The notes under the pieces were generated by a model. The model was not told the origin of the DNA and ran no database searches. It worked only from the letters and a program-made list of their open reading frames with translations. This document shows, one piece after another, positions 1 through 6,934 of a stretch of 11,187 bases of DNA. The stretch is from Alistipes sp. (GTDB taxonomy: Bacteria > Bacteroidota > Bacteroidia > Bacteroidales > Rikenellaceae). Position numbers and translations under genes: made by a program. The DNA lies in assembly GCA_017560305.1 (NCBI GenBank), contig JAFYOF010000099.1, positions 1 to 11,187 of the forward strand. Direction: 5' to 3'. The stretch's first letter is position 1, and each line of letters opens with the position of its first letter.

Positions 1-704
1 ACAAACTCGCCCGCCTCAAGACCGCACTCGCGTGCAATCATCATCGTCAAGAGTGCATACGACGCGATGTTGAAAGGCACGCCGAGGAATGTGTCTGCAC
101 TGCGCTGGTAGAGTTGGCACGACAGTTTGCCCTCCGCCACATAGAACTGGAACATAGTGTGGCAAGGTGGCAACGCCATCTCCTCGACATCCGCCACATT
201 CCACGCCGAGACAATCATACGGCGCGAGTTGGGATTATGCTTGATTGTATTGATTACATCCTTAATCTGGTCAATGGATGTGCCGTCGGGCTTACCCCAC
301 GAGCGCCACTGATAGCCATAGACATTCTTCAGGTCGCCATAGGCGTAACCCTCAATGGGTGAAGGTGTCTGCTGCTGCGCTGCCGCCAGAAACTCCTCCA
401 TCGCGATAGGCTCAACGCCACTCTTCGCGCACAACTCCTTATAGAAACGATAGGCGTCGTTATCCCAGATGTGGACACCGTTATCGACCAGATACTTGAT
501 ATTGGTGTCGCCTGCCAAAAACCACAACAATTCGTGGATTACACCCTTCAGAAAGACACGCTTGGTGGTGAGCAACGGAAATCCCTTGCTCAAGTCAAAA
601 CGCATCTGATAGCCGAAGATGCTGCGTGTGCCTGTGCCCGTGCGGTCACTCTTCACCACGCCCTCGGTCTTGATCTTTTTCAGCAGGTCGAGATATTGTT
701 TCAT
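1..704 (-). CDS. thyA: Thymidylate synthase, C-terminus cut by window edge
   Basis: Folate-dependent thymidylate synthase, a cytoplasmic enzyme that methylates dUMP to dTMP using methylene-tetrahydrofolate. The visible 234 complete codons read as one open frame from ATG 704-702 to the left edge. Motifs seen: DRTGTGT (residues 21-27, phosphate-binding loop), [24 protein letters not shown], the active-site PPCH with catalytic Cys181, and QLYQRSAD...[10 protein letters not shown]. Compared with E. coli ThyA (264 residues, Cys146), about 35 extra residues lie between the WDNDAYRFY and GYAYGDL segments, the small-domain region that also varies in longer homologues. About 65 C-terminal residues should lie beyond the edge. 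The start codon overlaps the stop of the LpxH-type gene as ATGA, so translation is probably coupled and this is the last visible gene of a three-gene operon. Identification is firm. Confidence 0.97.
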   Translation of the reverse strand, partial: MKQYLDLLKKIKTEGVVKSDRTGTGTRSIFGYQMRFDLSKGFPLLTTKRVFLKGVIHELLWFLAGDTNIKYLVDNGVHIWDNDAYRFYKELCAKSGVEPIAMEEFLAAAQQQTPSPIEGYAYGDLKNVYGYQWRSWGKPDGTSIDQIKDVINTIKHNPNSRRMIVSAWNVADVEEMALPPCHTMFQFYVAEGKLSCQLYQRSADTFLGVPFNIASYALLTMMIARECGLEAGEF

Positions 705-1441
705 AGTGAGAATGTTTTAAGTTCAAGCACACCCTCACCGTTGAGTGTAGCGTATGCCGCATCGCTCTCCCAACAGCCGAGGAAGAGTACGCGCAACGCC
801 TCCGAGTCAAGGTCGTAGGGGTAGTGCATATGTCCAAAGATGATGTAGTCGGTAGATGGATTTGCCGCCTTGTAATCGCGGGCATAGTCAATCAGAAAAC
901 CCAAAGAGTCATCCGTGAGGCTCTCCATAGCGTGCGACTTGCGTGATTTGCCGCTCCACCACTTGCCAAAATAGAGTGCAAGGTCGGGATGCACCAGCCA
1001 CGAGAACAACACGCGCGCAAGGCGCGAACGGAAGGTAGCGTTCATCAGACGCAACACAGGCTTGCCGCCGATGTTCATATTGTCGCCGTGAGCCACAAAC
1101 AACTCCTTGCCGCACAACTCTATGCGCTGGGGCGTGAAGAAGGTCCTGACGCCACACTCCTTCTCAAGATAGTCCTTCGCCCACATATCGTGGTTGCCCG
1201 TGATGAGTGTGATTTTCACTCCCTTGTCCGATAGTTCCGCCAGTTTGCCGAATGTGCGGGCGAAACCCTTTGGGATAACATTCTGGTACTCAAACCAGAA
1301 GTCGAAGATATCTCCCACAAGGAAGATACCCTCGGCATCCCTGCTCACCATATCGAGCCACGCAACAAAACGCCTCTCCGTGCGACGAGCCATCGTCTCG
1401 TCACCGGCACCAAGATGGACATCCGAGGCGAAGTAGTACAT
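701..1441 (-). CDS. lpxH: UDP-2,3-diacylglucosamine hydrolase (LpxH-type metallophosphoesterase)
   Basis: Calcineurin-like metallophosphoesterase of 246 residues, matching in length and motifs the LpxH enzymes that cleave UDP-2,3-diacylglucosamine to lipid X in lipid A synthesis at the inner face of the cytoplasmic membrane. The two-metal site is complete: DVH (Asp7, His9), GDIFDFW (Asp44), GNHD (Asn83, His84), AHGD (His118) and GHMH (His204, His206). These line up with E. coli LpxH Asp8, His10, Asp41, Asn79, His114, His195 and His197. The ATG at 1441-1439 starts directly on the [11 protein letters not shown] core strand, so no upstream start is needed. It lies 9 bases after the lipoprotein stop and overlaps thyA by four bases, pointing to one transcript. 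The functional name rests on motifs; a related phosphoesterase with another substrate cannot be fully excluded. Confidence 0.88.
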   Translation of the reverse strand: MYYFASDVHLGAGDETMARRTERRFVAWLDMVSRDAEGIFLVGDIFDFWFEYQNVIPKGFARTFGKLAELSDKGVKITLITGNHDMWAKDYLEKECGVRTFFTPQRIELCGKELFVAHGDNMNIGGKPVLRLMNATFRSRLARVLFSWLVHPDLALYFGKWWSGKSRKSHAMESLTDDSLGFLIDYARDYKAANPSTDYIIFGHMHYPYDLDSEALRVLFLGCWESDAAYATLNGEGVLELKTFSL

Positions 1442-1450
1442 TTCGTTTGA

Positions 1451-2581
1451 TTAGATAAACTTCTTGATCTCCGCCACGAGAGCATCACCTGCAAGGTTCT
1501 TGCCCACGATGTTACCTGCGCGATCGATAAGGAAGTTTGTTGGGAGGTTTGTGATATTGTATGCGCCGAGTGTTGGCGATGACTCACCAAGAAGGTCGCT
1601 AACTGAAATCCAGGGCAACTTCTGCTCCTGAACGGCGTTAATCCACAACGCCTTCGATGTATCAACAGCCACCTGGAAAATCTCGAAGCCCTGATCCTTG
1701 TAGTCAGCGTAAATCTCCTTCAAATCGGCATTCATAGCGTTTGCGTTACCTACAGCCGCCGACCAGAAGTGCAACAGAACAACCTTGCCCTCCAACGATG
1801 AGAGGCGCTGCACATTGCCATACATATCCTGCATAGCAATCTCAGGGAAGTTCACGGTCTTCATCTCAGCCAAGAGGTTGAGCTGCGCATCCATACGCGC
1901 AATCTGGCTGCGGAGGATTGTGAGGTATGGGCTGTCAGGATACTTCTGCTCGATACCATCAGCCACGGTGCGATAGTAAATCACATCGCCATCACCGCTA
2001 AAGAGGTTCTGGTCGTTTGGCAGACGCTGGTAGAGCGCATATACGGCAGCGATATTCTCCTTGTGCTCGATGATGAAACGCAACTGCGCACGCTTAATCT
2101 CGTTGCGGAGCTGGGTGTACTGCTTTGCCAACTCGAGCTGCTCCTGCTGCGAGAGGTCCTGTGATGTGTACTTCGACAAAATCTCATTCAGGCGAACAAC
2201 GCCATCAACATACTCCTTGTTGAAGTCGTGCAACAACTCCGACTCCACAGAGCCCGCAACCGTGTAGTTGCGCAACACGCTGCCAGCCGAGTTCAGAGTC
2301 ACGCTCTCACCCGCCGAAAGCAACAAAGGCACACGCTCACCGTTGTAGATGATGGTGTAGAGCGCTGGGGTCTTCTCGCCCTGCTCAATCTTCAATGCGA
2401 AGCTGCCATCCTCGGCGAGGCGCACAGAGTCGAGCAACTTCTGCTCGAGGGTTGTTGTCTGCTCAAGATATACCATATCAGCATCGCATCCAACGAAGCG
2501 GCCGTTGATATTAACCTTTGAGCGCTGGCACGATGTAAGTGCAATTATCAGTGTTAGAACTGCAAAAAATAGTCTCTTCAT
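1451..2581 (-). CDS. TlpA/AhpC-family lipoprotein with DUF4369-like N-terminus, active-site cysteines lost
   Basis: 376-residue predicted lipoprotein. Residues 1-17 form a signal peptide with lipobox LTSC (Cys18), so it should be anchored in a membrane facing the periplasm. Residues about 22-110 resemble the DUF4369 beta domain often found before Bacteroidota thioredoxin-like domains (NINGRFVGC, DSVRLAEDGSFAL). A helical, Gln/Leu-rich linker spans about 115-240. A TlpA/AhpC-TSA thioredoxin fold spans about 245-376, with VVLLHFW (267-273) and the cis-Pro loop NLPTNFLID (Pro347). Where relatives have a WCxxC pair after FW, this protein reads SAAVGNA: both cysteines are replaced (Val277, Ala280). 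It therefore cannot do thiol-disulfide exchange by the usual mechanism. The start at 2581 is chosen because it begins the signal peptide and lies just downstream of a clear promoter; an upstream ATG at 2611 falls inside the promoter's -7 box. First gene of the lipoprotein-lpxH-thyA unit. Partner and function unknown. Confidence 0.9.
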   Translation of the reverse strand: MKRLFFAVLTLIIALTSCQRSKVNINGRFVGCDADMVYLEQTTTLEQKLLDSVRLAEDGSFALKIEQGEKTPALYTIIYNGERVPLLLSAGESVTLNSAGSVLRNYTVAGSVESELLHDFNKEYVDGVVRLNEILSKYTSQDLSQQEQLELAKQYTQLRNEIKRAQLRFIIEHKENIAAVYALYQRLPNDQNLFSGDGDVIYYRTVADGIEQKYPDSPYLTILRSQIARMDAQLNLLAEMKTVNFPEIAMQDMYGNVQRLSSLEGKVVLLHFWSAAVGNANAMNADLKEIYADYKDQGFEIFQVAVDTSKALWINAVQEQKLPWISVSDLLGESSPTLGAYNITNLPTNFLIDRAGNIVGKNLAGDALVAEIKKFI

Positions 2582-2608
2582 CTTCACAAAATCTTTCTTA
2601 CTAAAATA

Positions 2609-2640
2609 CAAATATAGCGACTTTTTAGAAATAACGCAAA
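2609..2640 (-). promoter_or_regulatory. Bacteroidota housekeeping promoter for the lipoprotein-lpxH-thyA operon
   Basis: Read on the minus strand: a TTTG -33 box (2640-2637), a 20-base spacer, and a TATATTTG -7 box (2616-2609). This matches the Bacteroidota consensus TTTG-N19-21-TAnnTTTG exactly. The lipoprotein ATG (2581) lies 27 bases after the -7 box, leaving a short AT-rich leader. It supports an independent transcript start downstream of the DUF4290 gene. Confidence 0.85.
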
Positions 2641-2676
2641 ATAGTTTCGATAATTATCCCCTCACGCCGCTTCAAT

Positions 2677-3363
2677 TTACTTTTTACGCTGCTGGGCTGA
2701 GGTTCTTCCCTTGGAATTGTTGTTGTGCTGCTTTGCCTGACCCGACTTGCCATTCTGCTTCTGCGCCGGGCGTGCAGCACCCTTTTGGGGACGCGCCGAA
2801 AGGTGTTGTTTGTAGTCGTTTCGGAGGTTATTGATAGCATCCTCGTCAACGGCAATGTCACCTTTGGTCATAATCTTTATATCTTTTATAATCACCTCGT
2901 TGTTGGGGTGCTCCTGATTGTACTCGAAACTCTTCGAGCGCATATATCGCGCCATTCGCTCCACTGCCACACGCTGCACCTCGGGGTTTTCTTCAGTGCG
3001 CATTTTATCGAGGAACTGCGCCACATACTTGCCATAGTGCTTGAACTGGATGCGACCCTGGGAATATTGCAACTTGCGGGGCGTCATCTGCAACTCATCG
3101 CGCGATGGGCGGGGATATGGAGAGTCCACATCCAGCTGGAAATCAGACATAATGAAGAGGTGGTCCCACAACTTGTGCGTGAAATCTGCCGTATCGCGCA
3201 ACATCGGCTGGAGGTTGCCCATAACGGCTATGACTGCTCTTGCCTGACGATTGCGCTCATCGCGGTCCTCGATAGTAAGCAGATGGTCCACCATCTCGTG
3301 AATGTGCCGACCGTACTCTGGCAAATAGAGTCTGCGGCGGGTGTTGTTGTAATTGTGTCTCAT
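2677..3363 (-). CDS. DUF4290 family protein
   Basis: 228-residue soluble protein recognised as DUF4290, a family of unknown function that I know from Bacteroidota. Family hallmarks seen: LYLPEYGRHIHEMVDHLL (12-29), DRDERNRQA (33-41), an MGNLQPMLRD segment (48-57), HKLWDHLFIMSDFQLDVD (63-80) followed by SPYPRP (81-86), and KHYGKY (108-113). After about residue 185 the sequence becomes a low-complexity tail rich in Lys, Arg, Gln and Asn (QKGAARPAQKQNGKSG and onward). The tail is probably disordered and could bind nucleic acid, but that is only inference from composition. No signal peptide or membrane segment is seen. Start ATG 3363-3361 fits the family start just before the conserved LPEYGR block. 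It lies 36 bases upstream of the next operon's -33 box. I could not find a convincing promoter of its own in 3364-3575. Confidence 0.9.
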   Translation of the reverse strand: MRHNYNNTRRRLYLPEYGRHIHEMVDHLLTIEDRDERNRQARAVIAVMGNLQPMLRDTADFTHKLWDHLFIMSDFQLDVDSPYPRPSRDELQMTPRKLQYSQGRIQFKHYGKYVAQFLDKMRTEENPEVQRVAVERMARYMRSKSFEYNQEHPNNEVIIKDIKIMTKGDIAVDEDAINNLRNDYKQHLSARPQKGAARPAQKQNGKSGQAKQHNNNSKGRTSAQQRKK

Positions 3364-3490
3364 AAAATCTGGTTTGGTTCTCGCTCCGACCGCGTGTTAA
3401 GGCTAAAACAGATAGCCCACGCAAGGAGATATTCAGTCGCGAAGCATAAACCTTTTTGAATTAAAAAGAGAACCCTAACTTGCTCGGAGT

Positions 3491-3504
3491 CTTGATGCTT
3501 CAAG
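3491..3504. repeat. Small perfect inverted repeat next to a promoter
   Basis: CTTGA-TGCT-TCAAG, perfect 5-base arms around a 4-base centre, ending immediately before the -33 box of the plus-strand regulator promoter. Its position would suit an operator, but a repeat this short can arise by chance and no partner protein is indicated. Confidence 0.3.
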
Positions 3505-3536
3505 ATTGGAAACACCGAATAAAGCGGTTATCTTTG
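3505..3536 (+). promoter_or_regulatory. Bacteroidota housekeeping promoter for the sigma-54 regulator gene
   Basis: ATTG (3505-3508, three of four matches to TTTG), a 20-base spacer, and TATCTTTG (3529-3536), a full match to the -7 consensus TAnnTTTG. The ATG at 3576 follows after 39 A-rich bases. This placement rules out the in-frame ATG at 3480, which lies upstream of the promoter. Confidence 0.7.
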
Positions 3537-3575
3537 GTAGTGCAAAGTAAATGCAAAATTATCAAAAATCAAAAT

Positions 3576-4715
3576 ATGGCAAAGGTTTTAATACTCGAAC
3601 AATCAAAAAGTATGCGAAACACACTCCGCGAGAGACTGGAGTTTGAAGGATTTGCTACCGCCGTGGCGGAGCGGGGCGAGGTGTCGGAGAATATCTGCGC
3701 CCGCCGAGGCTATGACGCCATCGTGGCGGGTGGCGAGGAGCGGGAGGTGGCATCGCTGGGTGTGCCCTTCATCGTGGTCTCGCCGATGGGCAGCATCGAA
3801 GGGGCTGTGGAGGCGGTGCGCAACGGCGCTGAGGACTACCTCACCGCACCCGTGGATATGAACCGCCTGCTGGGCTCTCTGCGCAAGATTGTGGAGCGTA
3901 GTGAGGAGGGCGAGAGAGTAGAAAAGTCAGCACCCGCAAAGCCCACACGCCGCCGCACGGGAGGCGAGGCGGAGCAGATTATAGGCTCGTCACAGGAGAT
4001 TGCCCTCGTGCGCGGGCTTATTGACAAGGTAGCCTCGTCGGATGCCCGAGTCCTCATTACTGGCGAGAACGGCACGGGCAAGGAGCTTGTCGCCAAGTGG
4101 CTGCACCTGAAGAGCAACCGCGCCGCAGCGCCCTTCGTAGAGGTGAACTGCGCCGCCATCCCCTCGGAACTTATCGAGAGTGAACTCTTTGGTCACGAGC
4201 GAGGTGCCTTCACCTCTGCCATCAAGCAGCGTAAGGGCAAGTTCGAGCAGGCAAACGGAGGCACACTCTTTATGGATGAGATTGGCGATATGTCGCTCTC
4301 GGCACAGGCGAAGGTGCTGCGAGCCCTGCAGGAGCAGAAGATCAGCCGTGTGGGCAGCGACAAGGATGTAGCGGTGGATGTGCGTGTTGTGGCGGCAACG
4401 AACAAGGATATCCGTGCCGAGATTGAGCGGGGCAACTTCCGCGAGGACCTCTACCACCGCCTGAGCGTCATACTAATAAAAGTGCCGCCCCTGCGTGACC
4501 GCAAAGGCGACATAGAAGAACTCATAAGTTATTTCATCGAGAAGATTGCCCAGGAGCACAACTCCACTGCCAAGCCTATTGACGAGGCTGCCGTGAAGAT
4601 GCTCGGCGCGAAGCCGTGGACGGGCAACATCCGTGAATTGCGAAATGTAGTGGAGCGCCTGATGATTCTCAGCGGCGAGCGCATCACCCAGCGCGATGTG
4701 GAGTTATATTGCTGA
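3576..4715 (+). CDS. Sigma-54 AAA+ activator with degenerate receiver and no DNA-binding domain
   Basis: 379-residue NtrC-like protein. Residues 1-106 are a receiver fold with its phosphorylation site destroyed. The acidic pair is EQ (8-9), the position of the acceptor Asp is Gly52 (YDAIVAG), about 14 residues are missing after it, and the conserved Lys is Ala91 (TAPVD); only Ser69 remains. Residues about 135-366 are an intact sigma-54 AAA+ ATPase: Walker A GENGTGKE (163-170), ELFGHERGAFTSA (203-215, GAFTSA rather than GAFTGA), Walker B GTLFMDEIGDM (229-239), arginine-finger region FREDLYHRL (288-296) and sensor II GNIRELRNVVERL (350-362). The protein stops about 13 residues later, with no Fis-type helix-turn-helix; NtrC is 469 residues. 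It would be expected to remodel RpoN-RNA polymerase, perhaps from solution or via a partner. No histidine kinase gene is adjacent. The end overlaps the convergent phosphatase gene by 12 bases. Confidence 0.93.
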   Translation: MAKVLILEQSKSMRNTLRERLEFEGFATAVAERGEVSENICARRGYDAIVAGGEEREVASLGVPFIVVSPMGSIEGAVEAVRNGAEDYLTAPVDMNRLLGSLRKIVERSEEGERVEKSAPAKPTRRRTGGEAEQIIGSSQEIALVRGLIDKVASSDARVLITGENGTGKELVAKWLHLKSNRAAAPFVEVNCAAIPSELIESELFGHERGAFTSAIKQRKGKFEQANGGTLFMDEIGDMSLSAQAKVLRALQEQKISRVGSDKDVAVDVRVVAATNKDIRAEIERGNFREDLYHRLSVILIKVPPLRDRKGDIEELISYFIEKIAQEHNSTAKPIDEAAVKMLGAKPWTGNIRELRNVVERLMILSGERITQRDVELYC

Positions 4716-5363
4716 TAAAATCGTGCGCAACTCCGCCACGCTGTCGGCGATATACTCCGCCCCAGCCTCCTGCAACTCAGTGCGTGAACGGAAGCCCCAG
4801 CTGACGCCCACCGAGTGAATCTCGGCACGCTCCGCCGTGAGGATATCCACCGCCGAGTCGCCTACCATAATGCAGCGGCTGCGCTCAACCTGTGCGGCAT
4901 CAAGAATCATATCCACCAGCGCCGTGTCGGGCTTCAGGGGCACACCCTCGCGGTTACCGCACACCATCACAAAGTCGATTGTGGGGAAGAACTTTTTTAT
5001 CAGTTTGTCCGTGCCCGCCTGAAACTTATTCGAGGCGATTGCAAGTCGGCAACCCTGAGCCGCCAACTCCTCGACCAGCTCCACGATACCCTCATAGGGA
5101 TGGGTGTGGAGGTCTATGTGGTCTATGTAGTAGTTCACAAAGTCGCGTCGCGCCGCCGCAACATATTCGGGCGTGCGCAACTCCTCGGGCAGAGCTCGCT
5201 CCACAAGGCGCATAATGCCATTGCCCACAAACGAGCAGTAATCCTCAAACGAATGGGTTGGCAGACCGCGCTGGCGCAACATCTCGTCGCATCCCGCCGC
5301 AAGGTCGCCTATGGTGTTGAGCAGCGTGCCGTCGAGGTCGAAGATGACAAGTTTATTCTGCAT
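4704..5363 (-). CDS. gph: HAD-superfamily phosphatase, phosphoglycolate phosphatase-like
   Basis: 219-residue cytoplasmic HAD hydrolase with a helical cap. All four motifs are present: DLDGTL (nucleophile Asp9, acid/base Asp11), ASNK (Ser111), KPDTALV (Lys144) and GDSAVDI (Asp169, Asp173). The cap carries VGNGI (46-50), typical of phosphoglycolate phosphatase and related PpaX-type enzymes. The likely role is hydrolysis of a small phosphorylated metabolite such as 2-phosphoglycolate; substrate cannot be settled from sequence, so the symbol is tentative. The start ATG 5363-5361 is chosen because it begins the beta strand leading into motif I; a longer in-frame ATG at 5405 would add residues without family support. 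The gene overlaps the end of the antiporter gene by 11 bases, so it is probably translationally coupled to it, and overlaps the end of the convergent sigma-54 regulator by 12 bases. Confidence 0.88.
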   Translation of the reverse strand: MQNKLVIFDLDGTLLNTIGDLAAGCDEMLRQRGLPTHSFEDYCSFVGNGIMRLVERALPEELRTPEYVAAARRDFVNYYIDHIDLHTHPYEGIVELVEELAAQGCRLAIASNKFQAGTDKLIKKFFPTIDFVMVCGNREGVPLKPDTALVDMILDAAQVERSRCIMVGDSAVDILTAERAEIHSVGVSWGFRSRTELQEAGAEYIADSVAELRTILSAI

Positions 5364-6810
5364 CTTTAGGCTCCTTTCTGAAAATCTTGTAGCCCAGCAT
5401 CGCAACGATAACCGACATCACGGGGCTCACAAGGTTGAAGATACAATAAGGCATATAGGTCATCGTAGCCACGCCCAGCACCGTTGACTGGGTCATACCG
5501 CACGAGTTCCAGGGGATAAGCACCGACACCACCGTAGCCGAATCCTCGACACTACGGCTCAGCAGACGACCCTCCAGACCACGCTCATCGTAGAGCTGCT
5601 TGAAGAGTTTGCCTGTGAGGATGATTGAGATATACTGGTCGCCCGTGGTGAGGTTGAAGAACAAGCCCGAGCCTACTGTCGAGCCTACCACGCCCACTGT
5701 GCGGCGTGCCACACGCAGGAAAATCTGCGAGATAGATGACAACATTCCGCTGCCGTACATCACGCCACCGAAGCACATTGCGCAGATGATAAGCCAGATT
5801 GTGTCGAGCATTCCGCCCATACCGCGTGTCGCAACAAGGTTGTTCAGCAGGTCGTTGCCAGTCTCAATGGATGTCGATGTGGTCGTTGCGGTCACAATCG
5901 CCTTGAACTTATCGAGCGCCGACACCACATCCACCTCGGCGAGTTGTCTTACGATATCGGGCTGTGCTACAATCATAGCCACCGCCGCCATCACAACCGA
6001 AGCAAACAGAGTCACCATAGCAGGCAACTTCTTGGCAATCAACAGACCCGTAATGAGTGGTACGACAAGCAACCAGGGTGAGAGGTTAAACACCTCCTTC
6101 AGGCTTGCCTCGATGGTCATAGCCTCCGACACCGCCTCCGCACCGCCGCTAAAGCCCGCAATGGCAAATACCACAAGCGCAATCAGCAACGAAGGCGTAG
6201 TGGTGATAAGCATATACTTGATATGGGTAAACAGAGGTACCTCAACCGTAGATGATGCCAACACCGTGGTGTCGCTCATCATCGAAATCTTGTCGCCGAA
6301 ATATGCGCCCGAGATAATCGCACCCGCGATCCATCCATCCTCGAAGCCCAGCGCACGACCGATACCCATCAGCGCCACGCCAATTGTGGCGATGGTTGTC
6401 CACGACGAGCCCGTAAGCAACGAGATAACCGCGCAGATGATGCACGATGCGGGGAGGAAGATTGAAGGGTGGAGAATCTTCAAGCCGTAGTAAATCAGCG
6501 TAGGGATGATTCCGCTCGCCATCCAAGTACCTGCGATTGCTCCAATCAGCAGCAGGATGATGATGGCTGGCGTTGCGCTACGCATATTGGCGAGGATTGC
6601 ATCCTCCAGCACCTGCCACTTAATGCGGTAGAAGCCGATGGCGATAGCCGTGCAGACCGCCGAAGCCGTAAGCAGCGCCAACTGACTACCTCCCGCGATG
6701 GCATCTCCACCAAAGAGATGAATCGTCAGGGCGAGCAGTCCCACCAGCACCACCAGCGGGATGAGCGCCACAAAAACGGCACTTTTCTTTATTGTTTGAG
6801 TCTTGTTCAT
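5353..6810 (-). CDS. nhaC: NhaC-family Na+/H+ antiporter
   Basis: 485-residue polytopic inner-membrane protein of the NhaC family, expected to expel Na+ in exchange for H+. Characteristic segments: GTWMASGIIPTLIYYGL (94-110), TGSSWTTIATIGVALMGIG (133-151), GAYFGDKISMMSDTTVLASS (168-187), TGDQYISIILTGKLF (389-403) and SRSVEDSATVVSVLIPWNSC (418-437), separated by hydrophobic helices. Length fits the family. Start ATG 6810-6808 is preferred over an in-frame ATG at 6858 because the latter lies upstream of the proposed promoter, and MNKTQTIKKS leads directly into the first membrane helix. It is the first gene of an nhaC-gph pair. NhaC proteins also include malate-lactate antiporters, so the exact exchange is inferred. 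Confidence 0.92.
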   Translation of the reverse strand: MNKTQTIKKSAVFVALIPLVVLVGLLALTIHLFGGDAIAGGSQLALLTASAVCTAIAIGFYRIKWQVLEDAILANMRSATPAIIILLLIGAIAGTWMASGIIPTLIYYGLKILHPSIFLPASCIICAVISLLTGSSWTTIATIGVALMGIGRALGFEDGWIAGAIISGAYFGDKISMMSDTTVLASSTVEVPLFTHIKYMLITTTPSLLIALVVFAIAGFSGGAEAVSEAMTIEASLKEVFNLSPWLLVVPLITGLLIAKKLPAMVTLFASVVMAAVAMIVAQPDIVRQLAEVDVVSALDKFKAIVTATTTSTSIETGNDLLNNLVATRGMGGMLDTIWLIICAMCFGGVMYGSGMLSSISQIFLRVARRTVGVVGSTVGSGLFFNLTTGDQYISIILTGKLFKQLYDERGLEGRLLSRSVEDSATVVSVLIPWNSCGMTQSTVLGVATMTYMPYCIFNLVSPVMSVIVAMLGYKIFRKEPKDAE

Positions 6811-6835
6811 AGTCAATGAATATTTAAAATCGTTG

Positions 6836-6868
6836 CAAAGATATGCAAAAAAATCCAACCAGCCCTAA
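6836..6868 (-). promoter_or_regulatory. Probable promoter for nhaC-gph
   Basis: Minus strand: TATCTTTG (6843-6836) is a full match to the -7 consensus TAnnTTTG. TTAG (6868-6865, three of four matches to TTTG) stands 21 bases upstream as a possible -33 box. The nhaC ATG (6810) follows 25 bases after the -7 box, the same geometry as at the lipoprotein promoter. Confidence 0.6.
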
Positions 6869-6910
6869 ATAAAAGCGGCGGCAGCGAACTCTTCGATGCA
6901 ATATTTTTCC

Positions 6911-6918
6911 TATATTTG
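6911..6918 (+). promoter_or_regulatory. -7 promoter box for the glycosyltransferase-acyltransferase pair
   Basis: TATATTTG matches the Bacteroidota -7 consensus and sits 16 bases before the ATG at 6935, giving a very short leader. I see no TTTG-like -33 box at 19-21 bases upstream, so it may be weak or need an activator. It is divergent from the nhaC promoter about 70 bases away. Confidence 0.5.
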
Positions 6919-6934
6919 CATAAAATGAACGCCT

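Noticed and set aside
2524..2545. TGGCACG-like sequence resembling a sigma-54 -24/-12 promoter
   Set aside because: The GC of the -12 element is not at the required 10-base spacing, and the site is inside the lipoprotein coding sequence.
2725..3459. Long plus-strand open frame (244 codons) opposite the DUF4290 gene
   Set aside because: Its translation has no recognisable domain, and the opposite strand carries clear DUF4290 motifs. It is a shadow of a real gene.
3480..3575. N-terminal extension of the sigma-54 regulator from the ATG at 3480
   Set aside because: The extension lies upstream of and across the promoter, and the receiver fold starts normally at the ATG at 3576.
3364..3575. Possible tRNA or small RNA in the divergent intergenic region
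   Set aside because: No cloverleaf, and the only hairpin (CTTTTT-GAATT-AAAAAG, 3452-3468) is short and AT-only in its loop. No support beyond the promoter.
5600..6490. Plus-strand open frame of 296 codons opposite nhaC
   Set aside because: Ser/Thr/Ile-rich translation without family features, fully antisense to a convincing antiporter.
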